From Pseudofrankia coriaricola (GTDB taxonomy: Bacteria; Actinomycetota; Actinomycetes; Frankiales; Frankiaceae): a DNA stretch of 64,000 nucleotides. Within the stretch, counting starts at the first letter, position 1. Each line of letters opens with the position of its first letter. The translations under genes were made by a program, and so were the position numbers. Shown here piece by piece: positions 27,464 to 35,862 of this stretch. The DNA is taken from assembly GCF_001854805.1 (NCBI RefSeq), contig NZ_MBLO01000210.1:151141-215140 (forward strand), given 5' to 3'. A model generated the notes under the pieces. The model ran no database searches and was not told the origin of the DNA. It saw only the letters and a list, made by a program, of their open reading frames with translations.

Positions 27464-28366
27464 ATGGAACAGCGTATCCCCTCTCCGGGCCTGGCCGTCG
27501 GCACCCCTGGGCTCGGCGCGGACAGCCTCACCGGCGCCGACGGCATCGGCACCCAGGAGGTGACCAGCGGGGTCGGCGTGCTGGACAAGGCGGCGCTGGT
27601 GCTCTCGGCCGTCGAGGCGGGCCCCATGTCGCTCGGCGAGCTGGTGGCGCGCACCGGGCTCAGCCGCGCCACCGCGCACCGGCTCGCGATGGCGCTGCAG
27701 ACGCATCGGCTGGTCGGGCGGGACGCGGACGGGCGGTTCGTCGCCGGGCCGCGCCTGGCCGCGGGGTCGGCGACCGCCGCGCTGTGGCCGCTGCCCTGGC
27801 AGGTACTGCAGGCCGCCCCGACGGTGCTCGCGGAGCTGCGGGACGCCACCGGGGAAAGCACCCAGCTCTACGTGCGCCGTGGCGCCGAGCGGGTGTGCGT
27901 CGCGGCCGCCGAGAGCGGCAGCGGGCTGCGGGACACGGTCCCGGTCGGCGCCATCCTGCCGATGACGGCCGGGTCCGGCGCCCAAGTGCTGCTCGCCTTC
28001 GTCTCCGGCGACGATGCGGGCGGTGGCGAGGCGCCCGGCCAGGGACCGCGAACCGGAGGTGTCCCGGCCGGCTCGGTGTTCGACGAGGCGGTGCTGGCCG
28101 AGGTGCGCGCCCGCGGCTGGGCGCAGAGCGCCGGCGAGCGCGAGGCGGGGCTCGCCTCGGTGTCGGCGCCGGTCCGCGGTGCCTCCGGCGCCGTGATCGC
28201 CGCGCTGTCCATGTCCGGGCCCGACGGCCGGCTCACCCGTGCTCCGGGCGAGCTGTTCGGCGCCACCGTCGCGGCCGCCGCGGACCGGTTGTCCCTCATC
28301 GCCGGCTACACACGGGTGTCACATGTGACTACCCCCAGCGGACTACCCGCGGATGCGACAGCGTAG
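27464..28366 (+). CDS. ndgR: IclR-family regulator, NdgR/LtbR type
   Basis: Transcriptional regulator of leucine and related amino acid genes in actinobacteria. N-terminal winged helix: VLDKAALVLSAVEAG, LGELVARTGLSRATAHRLA, then the IclR effector domain (ESTQLYVRRGAERVCVAAA, LRDTVPVGAILPMTAGSGAQ, SVSAPVRGASGAVIAALS). 300 aa from ATG 27464. Longer than typical NdgR (~240 aa), with an N-terminal extension of ~30 residues and a Gly/Pro insert (DDAGGGEAPGQGPRTGG). Position opposite leuCD supports the name. Confidence 0.9.
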   Translation: MEQRIPSPGLAVGTPGLGADSLTGADGIGTQEVTSGVGVLDKAALVLSAVEAGPMSLGELVARTGLSRATAHRLAMALQTHRLVGRDADGRFVAGPRLAAGSATAALWPLPWQVLQAAPTVLAELRDATGESTQLYVRRGAERVCVAAAESGSGLRDTVPVGAILPMTAGSGAQVLLAFVSGDDAGGGEAPGQGPRTGGVPAGSVFDEAVLAEVRARGWAQSAGEREAGLASVSAPVRGASGAVIAALSMSGPDGRLTRAPGELFGATVAAAADRLSLIAGYTRVSHVTTPSGLPADATA

Positions 28367-28683
28367 CCTTTTCCGTGTCGTCCTGGGTGATATCGGTAGT
28401 CTCAATGCCGGTACGTCAGGGTCGGTGGTCGCACGGTCGTGGCATTTCAGGCCGTGGCACGCCGGCGACCACTGGCCCCGGCCGCTGCTCCGGACCCGGC
28501 CCTGTGGCGTCGGTCCGGACCAGCCGGCCACCCGCCCAGGACCGACACGAGCCGTCGTTCGGGGGGTCGGACGGGCGGCTCGGGCGAGATCGTGACCGGG
28601 CATGCCGCGCGCCCCGCCGCGGCCTCGCCGTCGTGGCCGTCACCCGCCTCCCGCTGGGCGGCGCGTAGAGGGGGAGTCTGGCA
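28367..28683. other. Gap before the kinase gene, no gene seen
   Basis: 317 bp without a supported gene. GGGGGAG lies just upstream of the kinase GTG. Nothing else stands out. Confidence 0.3.
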
Positions 28684-30879
28684 GTGCGCACACTCGGCTC
28701 GCGGTACGTCCTGCACGAGCTGCTCGGGCAGGGCACCACCGGCGAGGTGTGGCGGGCCAGCCGCCGCGACGACGGTGCCGCCGTCGCCGTGAAGATGCTG
28801 CGCCCCGAGTTCGCCGACGACCCGGTAGTGGTCGACCGGTTTCTGCGAGAGTGGCAGATCCTCTACGACATTGACAGCCCCGATCTGGTACGCGTTCTCG
28901 ATCTGGTCAACGAGCGGGACGCGCTGGCGATCGTCATGGAGCTCGTCGAGGGCACCGACCTGCGCGAGTACCTGCGCCACGAGGCGCCGCTGCCGGTCGA
29001 CGAGGCCGTACGGATCGTCATCGACGTGCTGTGGGCACTCGACAACGTGCACGGCGCGGGCGTGGTGCACCGCGACGTCAAGCCGGAGAACGTGCTGCTG
29101 GAGAGCCGCGGCAACGGCCCGGCGGTCCGGCTCACCGACTTCGGTATCGCCCGGATGGTGGACACCCTGTCCCGCGGCCGCACCCCGGCCACCGGCCCGA
29201 TCGGCACACCGCTCTACATGGCCCCGGAGCTCGGCACCAGCACGCCGCCCACCCCCGCCGTCGACATCTACTCCGCCGGCATCGTGCTCTACGAGCTGCT
29301 CGCCGGCATGCCGCCATTCGACGAGGCGAACCCGGCCGACATGCTCGCCGCGCATCGCGAGCAGGAGCCGCTGCCCATCAAGGGCGTGCCGCGGCCGGTG
29401 TGGGACGTTCTGGCGGCGATGCTGGCCAAGTCGCCGGCGCACCGCCCGCCGACGGCCGCCGAGGCGGCGCGCGCGCTGGAGTCCGCGCTGCGCCGCGACC
29501 GGGACCGCGACCTGGACCTGGACCTGGACGACGACCGGCGGCGAAACGACGACCGGGACTGGGACCGTCGCGAGGACACCTGGGAGCGCGGCGTCCCGGA
29601 CCGCCGGAACGAGGCCGGCGACGCCATGGCCGGCGCCGGCGGCCGGCGCACCGCCGCCGCTGCGGCCGCCGGTGCGGGTGCGGGTGCGGCGCTCGGCATG
29701 ACGAAGGTCGCCCACGCCGAGGCCGGCCAGGGAGGTCCGCCATACGGACCCGGCCGGGGCTACCCCGATGACGACTGGAACCCGGACGCGGCCACCGGCC
29801 TGATGCCGCCCGTGCCGGGGCCCCGCCCCGGCGGGCCGCGCGGCGGCGGCGCCTGGGACGACGACCACGACGCGCCGACGGGCATACTCCCGCCCGTCCC
29901 CGGCGCCGGCCCGGGCGGCCCGCGGCGCGGCTGGGACGACGATGACGAGCCGCCGACCGGCGGCCAGCCGGTCCGGGTACCCGGCCGCGCCGGGGCGACC
30001 CAGTCCGACCGCAACACGGTGATCTCGGCCATTCCCGCCTCGCGCCAGCCCGCGCCCGGAGGTGGCGGCGGACGGCCCCCCAGCCAGAACAACCGCCAGC
30101 AGCGACTCAAGATCGCCGCCGGAGCGGCGCTCGTCGTCGCCCTCATCGCGGGCGCCGGCGGCTGGGCGCTGGCCGCGTCGACCGGCGGCCAGTCCGGGGC
30201 CACCGACACCGGCAGCGAGTCCTCCGTCGGCGCGCCGGGCGTCAGGTCGACCCCGTTCGTCGACACCTCCGGCAACATCATCGACCCGGCGGCCACGGCG
30301 CCGTATGCCACGGTTGTAAACGGCACGACAGTCATGGTCACCCCCAAGTCCTCGGCCTCCGGCGCGTCGACGAAGCCCGGTTCTCCGTCGAACTCGACCG
30401 CCGCCGGCGCGCCGACGACCAGCGCCGCCCCGACGACACCGTCGACCGCGACCGTCCCCAACCTGATCGGCCAGAACGTGAGTGACGCTCAAGCCGCGGT
30501 CGCCGACGCCGGTTTCACCAACCAACTGCAGACGCAGCAGAAGTGCTTCGATTCGGACACGCCGATCGGGGAGATCCAGTCGCAGGCACCGGCCGCGGGC
30601 TCCCGGGCGGACAGGTCCACCACGGTCTCCGCGGTTGTCGCCGGTGACTGCGTCACGGTGCCCAACGTCGTCGGGATGTCGGTTGCCGACGCCAAGTCCG
30701 CGCTGGAGAGTAGAGGCTTCGCCGTGGGCTACCCATGGGGGACCTGCGACTACGGCACCTCCAGCGTCACCGGCCAGAGCCCGGCGAACGGCTCACGGCA
30801 GCTCCGATCAAGCTGGGTGAACATCGCCTACGACTGCAAGGCGTCGCCGCCGCCGCCCTCGTCCCCGTCAAGCGGCTGA
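28684..30879 (+). CDS. PASTA-domain Ser/Thr protein kinase
   Basis: 731 aa, PknB-like. Kinase domain (1-265): LGQGTTGEVW, AVKML, HRDVKPENVLL, DFGIARM, MAPEL, all catalytic residues present. A charged, Asp/Arg-rich then Gly/Pro-rich linker follows (265-475). One transmembrane helix lies at about 480-500 (KIAAGAALVVALIAGAGGWA), then a Ser/Thr/Pro stalk. Two extracellular PASTA domains end the protein (TVPNLIGQNVSDAQ; TVPNVVGMSVADAK), each with a Cys pair that may form a disulfide. Such kinases sense muropeptides and regulate cell-wall growth. Start GTG 28684 with GGGGGAG upstream. Confidence 0.95.
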   Translation: MRTLGSRYVLHELLGQGTTGEVWRASRRDDGAAVAVKMLRPEFADDPVVVDRFLREWQILYDIDSPDLVRVLDLVNERDALAIVMELVEGTDLREYLRHEAPLPVDEAVRIVIDVLWALDNVHGAGVVHRDVKPENVLLESRGNGPAVRLTDFGIARMVDTLSRGRTPATGPIGTPLYMAPELGTSTPPTPAVDIYSAGIVLYELLAGMPPFDEANPADMLAAHREQEPLPIKGVPRPVWDVLAAMLAKSPAHRPPTAAEAARALESALRRDRDRDLDLDLDDDRRRNDDRDWDRREDTWERGVPDRRNEAGDAMAGAGGRRTAAAAAAGAGAGAALGMTKVAHAEAGQGGPPYGPGRGYPDDDWNPDAATGLMPPVPGPRPGGPRGGGAWDDDHDAPTGILPPVPGAGPGGPRRGWDDDDEPPTGGQPVRVPGRAGATQSDRNTVISAIPASRQPAPGGGGGRPPSQNNRQQRLKIAAGAALVVALIAGAGGWALAASTGGQSGATDTGSESSVGAPGVRSTPFVDTSGNIIDPAATAPYATVVNGTTVMVTPKSSASGASTKPGSPSNSTAAGAPTTSAAPTTPSTATVPNLIGQNVSDAQAAVADAGFTNQLQTQQKCFDSDTPIGEIQSQAPAAGSRADRSTTVSAVVAGDCVTVPNVVGMSVADAKSALESRGFAVGYPWGTCDYGTSSVTGQSPANGSRQLRSSWVNIAYDCKASPPPPSSPSSG

Positions 30880-30897
30880 CCCTGGCCATCTGAACTG

Positions 30898-30941
30898 AAC
30901 AGTCCGGCCCGCCCCGCGTCTCCGGGGTGGGCCGGACTGTT
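30898..30941. terminator. 19-bp hairpin between convergent kinases
   Basis: Arms AACAGTCCGGCCCGCCCCG and CGGGGTGGGCCGGACTGTT, one G-T pair, loop of six. It begins 19 bp after the PASTA kinase stop and can terminate both strands. Confidence 0.85.
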
Positions 30942-31150
30942 ATCCCGACCAGTGCGGCACGTCAGTGACCCGACCCGGCTGCCCGGCGGCAGGTCGCTCG
31001 CGGGTGTGGACGACCCGCCGCGTTGGCGCTGGCGGTAGGGACGCCGGCACCCGGACGAAACCACGCCGGCCCGAACGACCCGACGCTCCAGCGGGTGGTG
31101 GCGCGGCCAGGACAGTGATTGTCGGACCCCAGCCACAGGCCGCTGGCGTG

Positions 31151-32905
31151 TCAGCCTGAGCGGTCCAGGGGGAAGTCGTCGGGTGTCCGCCAGGACGACG
31201 CGACGCGGCGCCCCAGCGGGGCGGAGTGGCCAGGACCACCGCCACCGTCCAGGGCGATGCGGCCAGGGGCGGGGGCGTCGGCAGGGATGGGCCCGTGGGA
31301 GGGCCAGTCCCAGCGCGGCGGGCGCTGGCCCGCCAGCGGCGGCGTGGGGGCCAGCGCGGGCTCGTCGTGGGGGTAGTCCTGGGCCAGGCGCTCGGGACGC
31401 AGCCCCGGCAGGTCGGGCATGTTCGGAAGGTGGGTCGGGTCGTTGGTGGGCAGCGACAGCTCGGCGGCCCACATGTCGACCTCGACGTTGATCTCGCCGC
31501 CGTCCGCCGTCATCCGCAGCCGGCCGCCATGCACCTCGACCAGCCGGCGCACCACGTACAGGCCCATGCCAGCGCCGTCGATCGACCTCGTCGCCGAGCC
31601 GTCCCGCTGAGTGAACGGCTCGAACAGCCGGTCGATCGTCTCCTTGTCGAGGTCGGGCCCCTGGTTGCGGACCCGCAGCACGACCTCGTCACCGACCCGG
31701 CCCGCGATGAGACGGACGGGGGTCCCCGGCCAGGAGTGCACGAGCGCGTTGTCGACCAGGTTCGCGACCACCTGGTGCAGCGCCTGGCGGGACATCCGCA
31801 CCGGCAGGTGCTCGGGCAGGTCGACCGCCACGGCGCCCGCCATGGAGGCGTGGCGCAGGCTGCCGAGCGCCTCGTGGACCACCTCGGGCAGGTCGGAGAC
31901 GGTGTTGTCGTCGATGCCGGTCGCGGTCGCCGCGGTCAGCATGTTCTCCAGCAACCGGGACAGCCGCTCGGAGGAGTTCAGCGCCGAGTCGAGCATGACG
32001 TCCAACTGCTCGTCGGACATGCGGTGGCGGCGGCGGCGGATCGTCAGCAGGTTGCCGCGGATGCCGGCCAGCGGCGTGCGGAACTCGTGGGACACCGTGG
32101 CGACCAGGTCGGTGCGGATCTTCTCGGTCTCCTCCAGCCGCGCCATCAGGCTCTGCTGGCCCTCGTAGAGCTGGTGGCGGTAGCGCTCCGTCCGGCGGCG
32201 CTCCTTTTGGTTGTAGTGCCAGAAGACGACCTGGGCGCAGGCGAGCGCGACGATGAAGCCGGCGTGCATCGCGGCCAGCATCAGTGCGCTGTGCCGGGCG
32301 TTGTCGGTGAGCGCGCCCGGGCTGACCAGGTAGCGCAGCACCAGGTTCGAGATGAAGACGAACCCGATCGCCAGCACGTACACGGACCAGTCCTCGTACA
32401 GCGCGATCAGCGCGACGACGACGAAGAAGTGGAAGTACATCGGGCCGAGCCCGTCCGAGAGGTGGACGAGCACCACCGAGCAGCACAGCAGCCCGAGGCT
32501 CGCGGCCAGCGCCCGGACCCGTCGCGCGCCCGGCAGCGCGGCCGCGCCGAACAGCAGCAGCGACGGGCTCGCGGCCGCCAGGCCGTGCGTGAGGCTGAAG
32601 TCGCGCAGGAGCGCGTAGCCGACGATCGCCGGCAGGTGCAGCGCGAGGATCCACTTCAGCAACCGGTGACGAGCGGTCCAGTCCTCGAACGGCAGCCGGT
32701 GGCCGTGGGGCACCAGGCTCGCGACCCACCCGCCGGCGCGGCCGGCCCTGCTGTGCGCATCCGTCTGGCTGGGCTTCTCGGCCTGCCGGTGACGCTCGGC
32801 GGCGGGACGCTCAGACCGGACACCGACGTGTTTGGTCCGCGCGGCGCGCGCCCGCTCATGCCGACGCCGCGCCCGCTCTCCGAAGGGGGGACCGGCGGCG
32901 GACAT
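31151..32905 (-). CDS. Orphan membrane sensor histidine kinase
   Basis: 584 aa. A basic N-terminus (~65 residues) is followed by six hydrophobic segments (about 85-245). These include a GPMYFHFFVVVALIALYEDW segment like that in actinobacterial membrane input domains of diguanylate cyclases. Then HisKA with LVATVSHEFRTPLAG (phospho-His), N box VVANLVDNALVHS and G box GAGMGLYVVRRLVE. A Pro-rich C-terminal tail ends it. No response regulator lies beside it, so its partner is unknown. It converges with the PASTA kinase. Confidence 0.92.
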   Translation of the reverse strand: MSAAGPPFGERARRRHERARAARTKHVGVRSERPAAERHRQAEKPSQTDAHSRAGRAGGWVASLVPHGHRLPFEDWTARHRLLKWILALHLPAIVGYALLRDFSLTHGLAAASPSLLLFGAAALPGARRVRALAASLGLLCCSVVLVHLSDGLGPMYFHFFVVVALIALYEDWSVYVLAIGFVFISNLVLRYLVSPGALTDNARHSALMLAAMHAGFIVALACAQVVFWHYNQKERRRTERYRHQLYEGQQSLMARLEETEKIRTDLVATVSHEFRTPLAGIRGNLLTIRRRRHRMSDEQLDVMLDSALNSSERLSRLLENMLTAATATGIDDNTVSDLPEVVHEALGSLRHASMAGAVAVDLPEHLPVRMSRQALHQVVANLVDNALVHSWPGTPVRLIAGRVGDEVVLRVRNQGPDLDKETIDRLFEPFTQRDGSATRSIDGAGMGLYVVRRLVEVHGGRLRMTADGGEINVEVDMWAAELSLPTNDPTHLPNMPDLPGLRPERLAQDYPHDEPALAPTPPLAGQRPPRWDWPSHGPIPADAPAPGRIALDGGGGPGHSAPLGRRVASSWRTPDDFPLDRSG

Positions 32906-33193
32906 CCGCGCAAGTTTCTACCGAGACGACCGGTAGCCGCCATGGTTGTCAAGGGTGGTGTGTGATGGCGACAGTGTCCACTTTTGACTAGGCACTCAGG
33001 ACCAGCCCGGAACAGGCTAGACGGAGCATGGCGCCGCAAGGCGGCCACCGACAGTGTGGTCCGCGTCGGCGCCCCAAGGGAAGCCTTCGCTTCCACTGGT
33101 TTCGCGGACAACGGTGTACGGGTCACAAGCCCGTCACTGTCGGCGAGACAGCACCGTCGCAGGTCCCAGGTTGTTGCCCACGAGGAGGACACC

Positions 33194-33514
33194 GTGCCCC
33201 CAGTCGCCCTGACCGTCGCGTCTGCCCCGGCCTGCCTGTCGTCCCGGCGAGCCGCCGCCGTCGCCCCGTGCCCGAGCACCACGGAGGCTGTCCCGATGCC
33301 CGCGCTCGCGCCCGTCCTCCCGGAGCAGCCGGCCGCGCGTCCCCACCTGCGCCTCGTGACCGCCGCCGCCTCGCCTCGGGTCGACGACGTCGACGAGGCC
33401 GAGGTCATCGAGATCGTCCACGGCCACGGTGGCCCCGCCTCCTGCCGCTGCCGCGCCTGCACGATGGCCCGGCACCCCGCCGCCCTCCTCCCCCGTCTCA
33501 CCGTCGTCCGCTAA
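33194..33514 (+). CDS. Small hypothetical protein with CRCRAC motif
   Basis: 106 aa from GTG 33194, which has a textbook GAGGAGG six bases upstream. The N-terminal half is Ala/Pro-rich. The C-terminal part is more ordered: HLRLVTAAASPRVDDVDE, EVIEIVHGHGG, then SCRCRACTMARHPA. The C-x-C-x2-C plus nearby His could bind metal. I do not recognise a family. Two strong hairpins follow, supporting a real transcription unit. Confidence 0.55.
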   Translation: MPPVALTVASAPACLSSRRAAAVAPCPSTTEAVPMPALAPVLPEQPAARPHLRLVTAAASPRVDDVDEAEVIEIVHGHGGPASCRCRACTMARHPAALLPRLTVVR

Positions 33515-33551
33515 CCGGACCGGGAGAGAAGTAGCCGCCATAGCCACTCGC

Positions 33552-33581
33552 GCCTGCCTGGGCTTTCCAGCTCAGGCAGGC
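33552..33581. terminator. Hairpin after the small CRCRAC gene
   Basis: 13-bp stem (GCCTGCCTGGGCT / AGCTCAGGCAGGC) with one G-T pair and a TTCC loop, 38 bp after the stop codon. Confidence 0.7.
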
Positions 33582-33606
33582 CGCGGAGGCATCGCGAACA
33601 GCAAGA

Positions 33607-33640
33607 AGCCCGTCAGATCGCTTGGATGATCTGACGGGCT
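33607..33640. terminator. Perfect 13-bp hairpin followed by TTTC
   Basis: Arms AGCCCGTCAGATC / GATCTGACGGGCT with an 8-base loop. With A's before and T's after it, it may act in both directions, for the small gene and for the tRNA transcript coming from the right. Confidence 0.75.
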
Positions 33641-33651
33641 TTCAAGCTTCT

Positions 33652-33862
33652 TCAAGCAACCCCCGAGCCTGTCGAAGCCAGACACCGGGCGTCCGGGGAT
33701 GACCGCCGGAACAACATGGCAGCCAACGGGAAGATGACCGAAAGGTCATCAACTCAAGCAACCCCCGAGCCTGGCGAAGCCAGACACTGGGAGTCCGGGG
33801 GTGGCCCCCGGAGCAAAATCGCGGCCGACGGGAAGATGACCAAAGGTCATCGAACAGCATCG
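33652..33862 (-). repeat. Two tandem ~102-bp units, repeat family 4
   Basis: Units at 33652-33753 and 33754-33862 share TCAAGCAACCCCCGAGCCT, CGAAGCCAGACAC, GTCCGGGG and ACGGGAAGATGACC. Each ends in a small hairpin (GATGACC-loop-GGTCATC). They lie just beyond the 3' end of tRNA-Glu. Related copies are at about 34045-34139 and 41910-42006. Confidence 0.8.
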
Positions 33863-33871
33863 GCCAGCTCG

Positions 33872-33944
33872 TAGCCCCGACCGGATTCGAACCGGCGCTA
33901 CCGCCTTGAGAGGGCGGCGTCCTAGGCCACTAGACGACGGGGCC
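33872..33944 (-). tRNA. tRNA-Glu (anticodon CTC)
   Basis: Read on the minus strand: 7-bp acceptor stem GGCCCCG / CGGGGCT, D-arm GTCTAG..., anticodon stem CCGCC / GGCGG with loop CTCTCAA (anticodon CTC, reads GAG), and T-arm with TTCGAAT. The CCA is not encoded. 73 nt. Next to tRNA-Gln, the same pair found in Streptomyces near ndgR. Confidence 0.96.
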
Positions 33945-34044
33945 AGACTTTTAAAAGCATCTACCACGCGCTCGCCGCAGTATGTCTCCACCCCGCGACG
34001 TCCCACACCATACACGACATCCGCCCGCCCCGGTGGGGGGTGTC

Positions 34045-34139
34045 GGGGGGGCGAAGCCCCCTGACACGGGGGTTCCAGGGAGTCGCCCCCCTGGGCAGAC
34101 ATCGAGGCCCCGGGGAGCCGATCAACGATCGGCGAACAG
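34045..34139 (-). repeat. Repeat family 4, copy between the two tRNAs
   Basis: GCGAAGCC, CTGACAC, GGGGGTTCCAGG, CAGACATCGAGGCC and a hairpin GCCGATC-AAC-GATCGGC, then GAACAGG. The order follows the 33754-33862 unit with a different but still paired hairpin. Confidence 0.65.
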
Positions 34140-34146
34140 GGCCTTG

Positions 34147-34218
34147 CTGGGGTACCAGGACTCGAACCTAGACTAACGGAACCAGAATCCGTTGGGCTGC
34201 CAATTACCCCATACCCCA
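34147..34218 (-). tRNA. tRNA-Gln (anticodon CTG)
   Basis: Minus strand: acceptor TGGGGTA / TACCCCA with discriminator G, D-arm TGGGGTAATTGGCAGCCC, anticodon stem ACGGA / TCCGT with loop TTCTGGT (CTG, reads CAG), T-arm GGTTCGAGTCC. 72 nt, CCA not encoded. Likely co-transcribed with tRNA-Glu. Confidence 0.96.
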
Positions 34219-34384
34219 TGGGATGCCCGCGTGGGCGTTGCCTACTGTACCGCATCCCGCGAGGGTGGTTCGCTCCCAGGTCGGGAGATCGAACCGGCAT
34301 CGAACCGGCCCGGAGAGAGCCGCTCCGGCACGGCCTGGGGGTGGGCTGCGGGGACCGGGTGGATGGGCTCGATACGGTCGCTGC

Positions 34385-35164
34385 GTGCGTATCGCTAGGT
34401 TTACAGACGGCTCGGAGCCAGCCTTCGGCGTGGTGGAGGGCTCGGTCGAGCGCGGCGAGGCGACCATTGCCGCCCTGACCCCCCACCCGTTCGGGCCTTT
34501 CACGTTCACGGGGGCCCGCCGGCCGCTTGGCGAGGTGCGGCTGCTGGCGCCCGTGCTGCCGAGCAAGGTCCTCGCGGTCGGCAAGAACTACGCCGACCAC
34601 GTGAAGGAGATGGGTGGCGACGCCCCGCCCGAACGCCCGATCCTCTTCCTCAAACCGTCGACCAGCGTCGTCGGCCCCGGTGACCCGATCATCCATCCCG
34701 ACCCGACCAGCCGGATGGACTACGAGGGCGAACTGGCGATCGTCATCAGCCGGCTGTGCCGCGATGTACCGCAGGAGCGGGCGATGTCGGTCGTGCTCGG
34801 ATTCACATGCGCGAACGACGTCACGATGCGCGAGCAGCAAAGTGCCGACGGCCAGTGGACCAGAGCCAAGGGCCACGACAGCTTCTGCCCGCTCGGCCCG
34901 TGGATCGAGACCGACCTCGACCCTTCGAACGTCGGCCTCCGCACCACCCTCGACGGCGAGGTCCGCCAGAACTCCACCACCGCGGCCCTCATCCACACGA
35001 TCCCGCAGCTGATCGCCTACATGTCGGCCGCGATGACGCTGCTGCCTGGCGACGTCCTCCTCACCGGCACACCCGCCGGCGTCGGCCCGATGCGCCCCGG
35101 CCAGACGGTCGCCGTCACCGTCGGCGGCGTCGGCACCCTCACCAACCCCGTCACCGCGCGCTGA
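34385..35164 (+). CDS. Fumarylacetoacetate hydrolase family protein
   Basis: 259 aa from GTG 34385 (VRIARFTDGSEPAFG). The FAH fold carries VGKNYADHVKEMG, LFLKPSTSVVGPGDPI, the metal ligands in YEGELAIVI (Glu pair) and GFTCANDVTMREQQ (Asp), and LLTGTPAGVGPMRPG. Members split or hydrate 2-keto or beta-diketo acids. The substrate is not predictable from sequence. In Streptomyces this gene lies beside gltX; gltX is not in this window. Confidence 0.93.
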   Translation: MRIARFTDGSEPAFGVVEGSVERGEATIAALTPHPFGPFTFTGARRPLGEVRLLAPVLPSKVLAVGKNYADHVKEMGGDAPPERPILFLKPSTSVVGPGDPIIHPDPTSRMDYEGELAIVISRLCRDVPQERAMSVVLGFTCANDVTMREQQSADGQWTRAKGHDSFCPLGPWIETDLDPSNVGLRTTLDGEVRQNSTTAALIHTIPQLIAYMSAAMTLLPGDVLLTGTPAGVGPMRPGQTVAVTVGGVGTLTNPVTAR

Positions 35165-35451
35165 TCACCGTCACTCGCTCTCAACCCCTCAGAGCCTCGG
35201 CGCGGGTACCGGGCCGGTCCGCCACCGTGGGTGACCGGCGCGACGAGACGGGGCAGCCTGCCCACGCTCGGCACTGTGAGCTGGACCTCGGCCGGGTGGC
35301 TGTCAGGCCGGCGCGAGCATGGCAGAGAATTCGGAGCAGATCCGGCGGTGTGCCGTAGCCGGGGTATGAAGACCCGGTCACACGACTTAGGTCAGCGGAC
35401 CGCCGGTGGGGGTCCACTGACGAACGAACGGAAACGGACAGAAGGAGCGGC

Positions 35452-35703
35452 ATGACCGAGGCCGTCTACGAGGTTGGCGCACCGGAGCCCAAGCCGATCG
35501 ACGAGGAGCTGAGCGTCAAGCTCGGTCACCTGGCGGAGGACGCGATCCTGCGCGGCAAGCCGAACCGCGACGAGCGGTGCGACAACTGCCTGTACTACCT
35601 GGACACCGACAAGGACATCTCGTACTGCTGGCACCCGAAGCTGCGGATCCTGGTCGGCGGCCCGTGGTGGTGCCAGTGGTGGGAGGAGATCCCCGAGGAC
35701 TGA
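35452..35703 (+). CDS. Small four-cysteine protein, HiPIP-like pattern
   Basis: 83 aa. The C-terminal half reads RCDNCLYYLDTDKDISYC, then WHPK and PWWCQWWEEIP. The spacing C-x2-C ... C ... WC-x-WW resembles high-potential iron-sulfur proteins, which use four cysteines for one [4Fe-4S] cluster. No signal peptide is seen, so it would be cytoplasmic. ATG 35452 has AAGGAG eight bases upstream. Metal binding is inference; a zinc site is equally possible. Confidence 0.8.
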   Translation: MTEAVYEVGAPEPKPIDEELSVKLGHLAEDAILRGKPNRDERCDNCLYYLDTDKDISYCWHPKLRILVGGPWWCQWWEEIPED

Positions 35704-35862
35704 CCACAGTCCGAGGCAGGACGGTTCCGAGGCAGGACGGTACCGGCGGGCCGGGGCAAGCGGGCACGGTGTGCGCGCGAACCCGGCCCGCCGTCGCGTC
35801 AGGGACGCTGTTGCCTCCGACGGTCACCCTCACAAGATCCCGGGAAAGGCCCCCGGAAAGGT

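Noticed and set aside
28353..28595. 80-codon frame between ndgR and the PASTA kinase
   Set aside because: No ribosome site, no homology and mixed composition; treated as intergenic.
26497..28668. Long open frame antisense to leuC and overlapping ndgR
   Set aside because: Shadow of two well-supported genes; no domain features.
33652..33862. CRISPR-like tandem repeat
   Set aside because: Only two long imperfect units with no spacers; they belong to a dispersed repeat family.
33860..34220. tRNA genes as a possible integration (att) site
   Set aside because: No integrase gene and no direct repeat of a tRNA 3' end was seen; nearby repeats are of the dispersed hairpin type.
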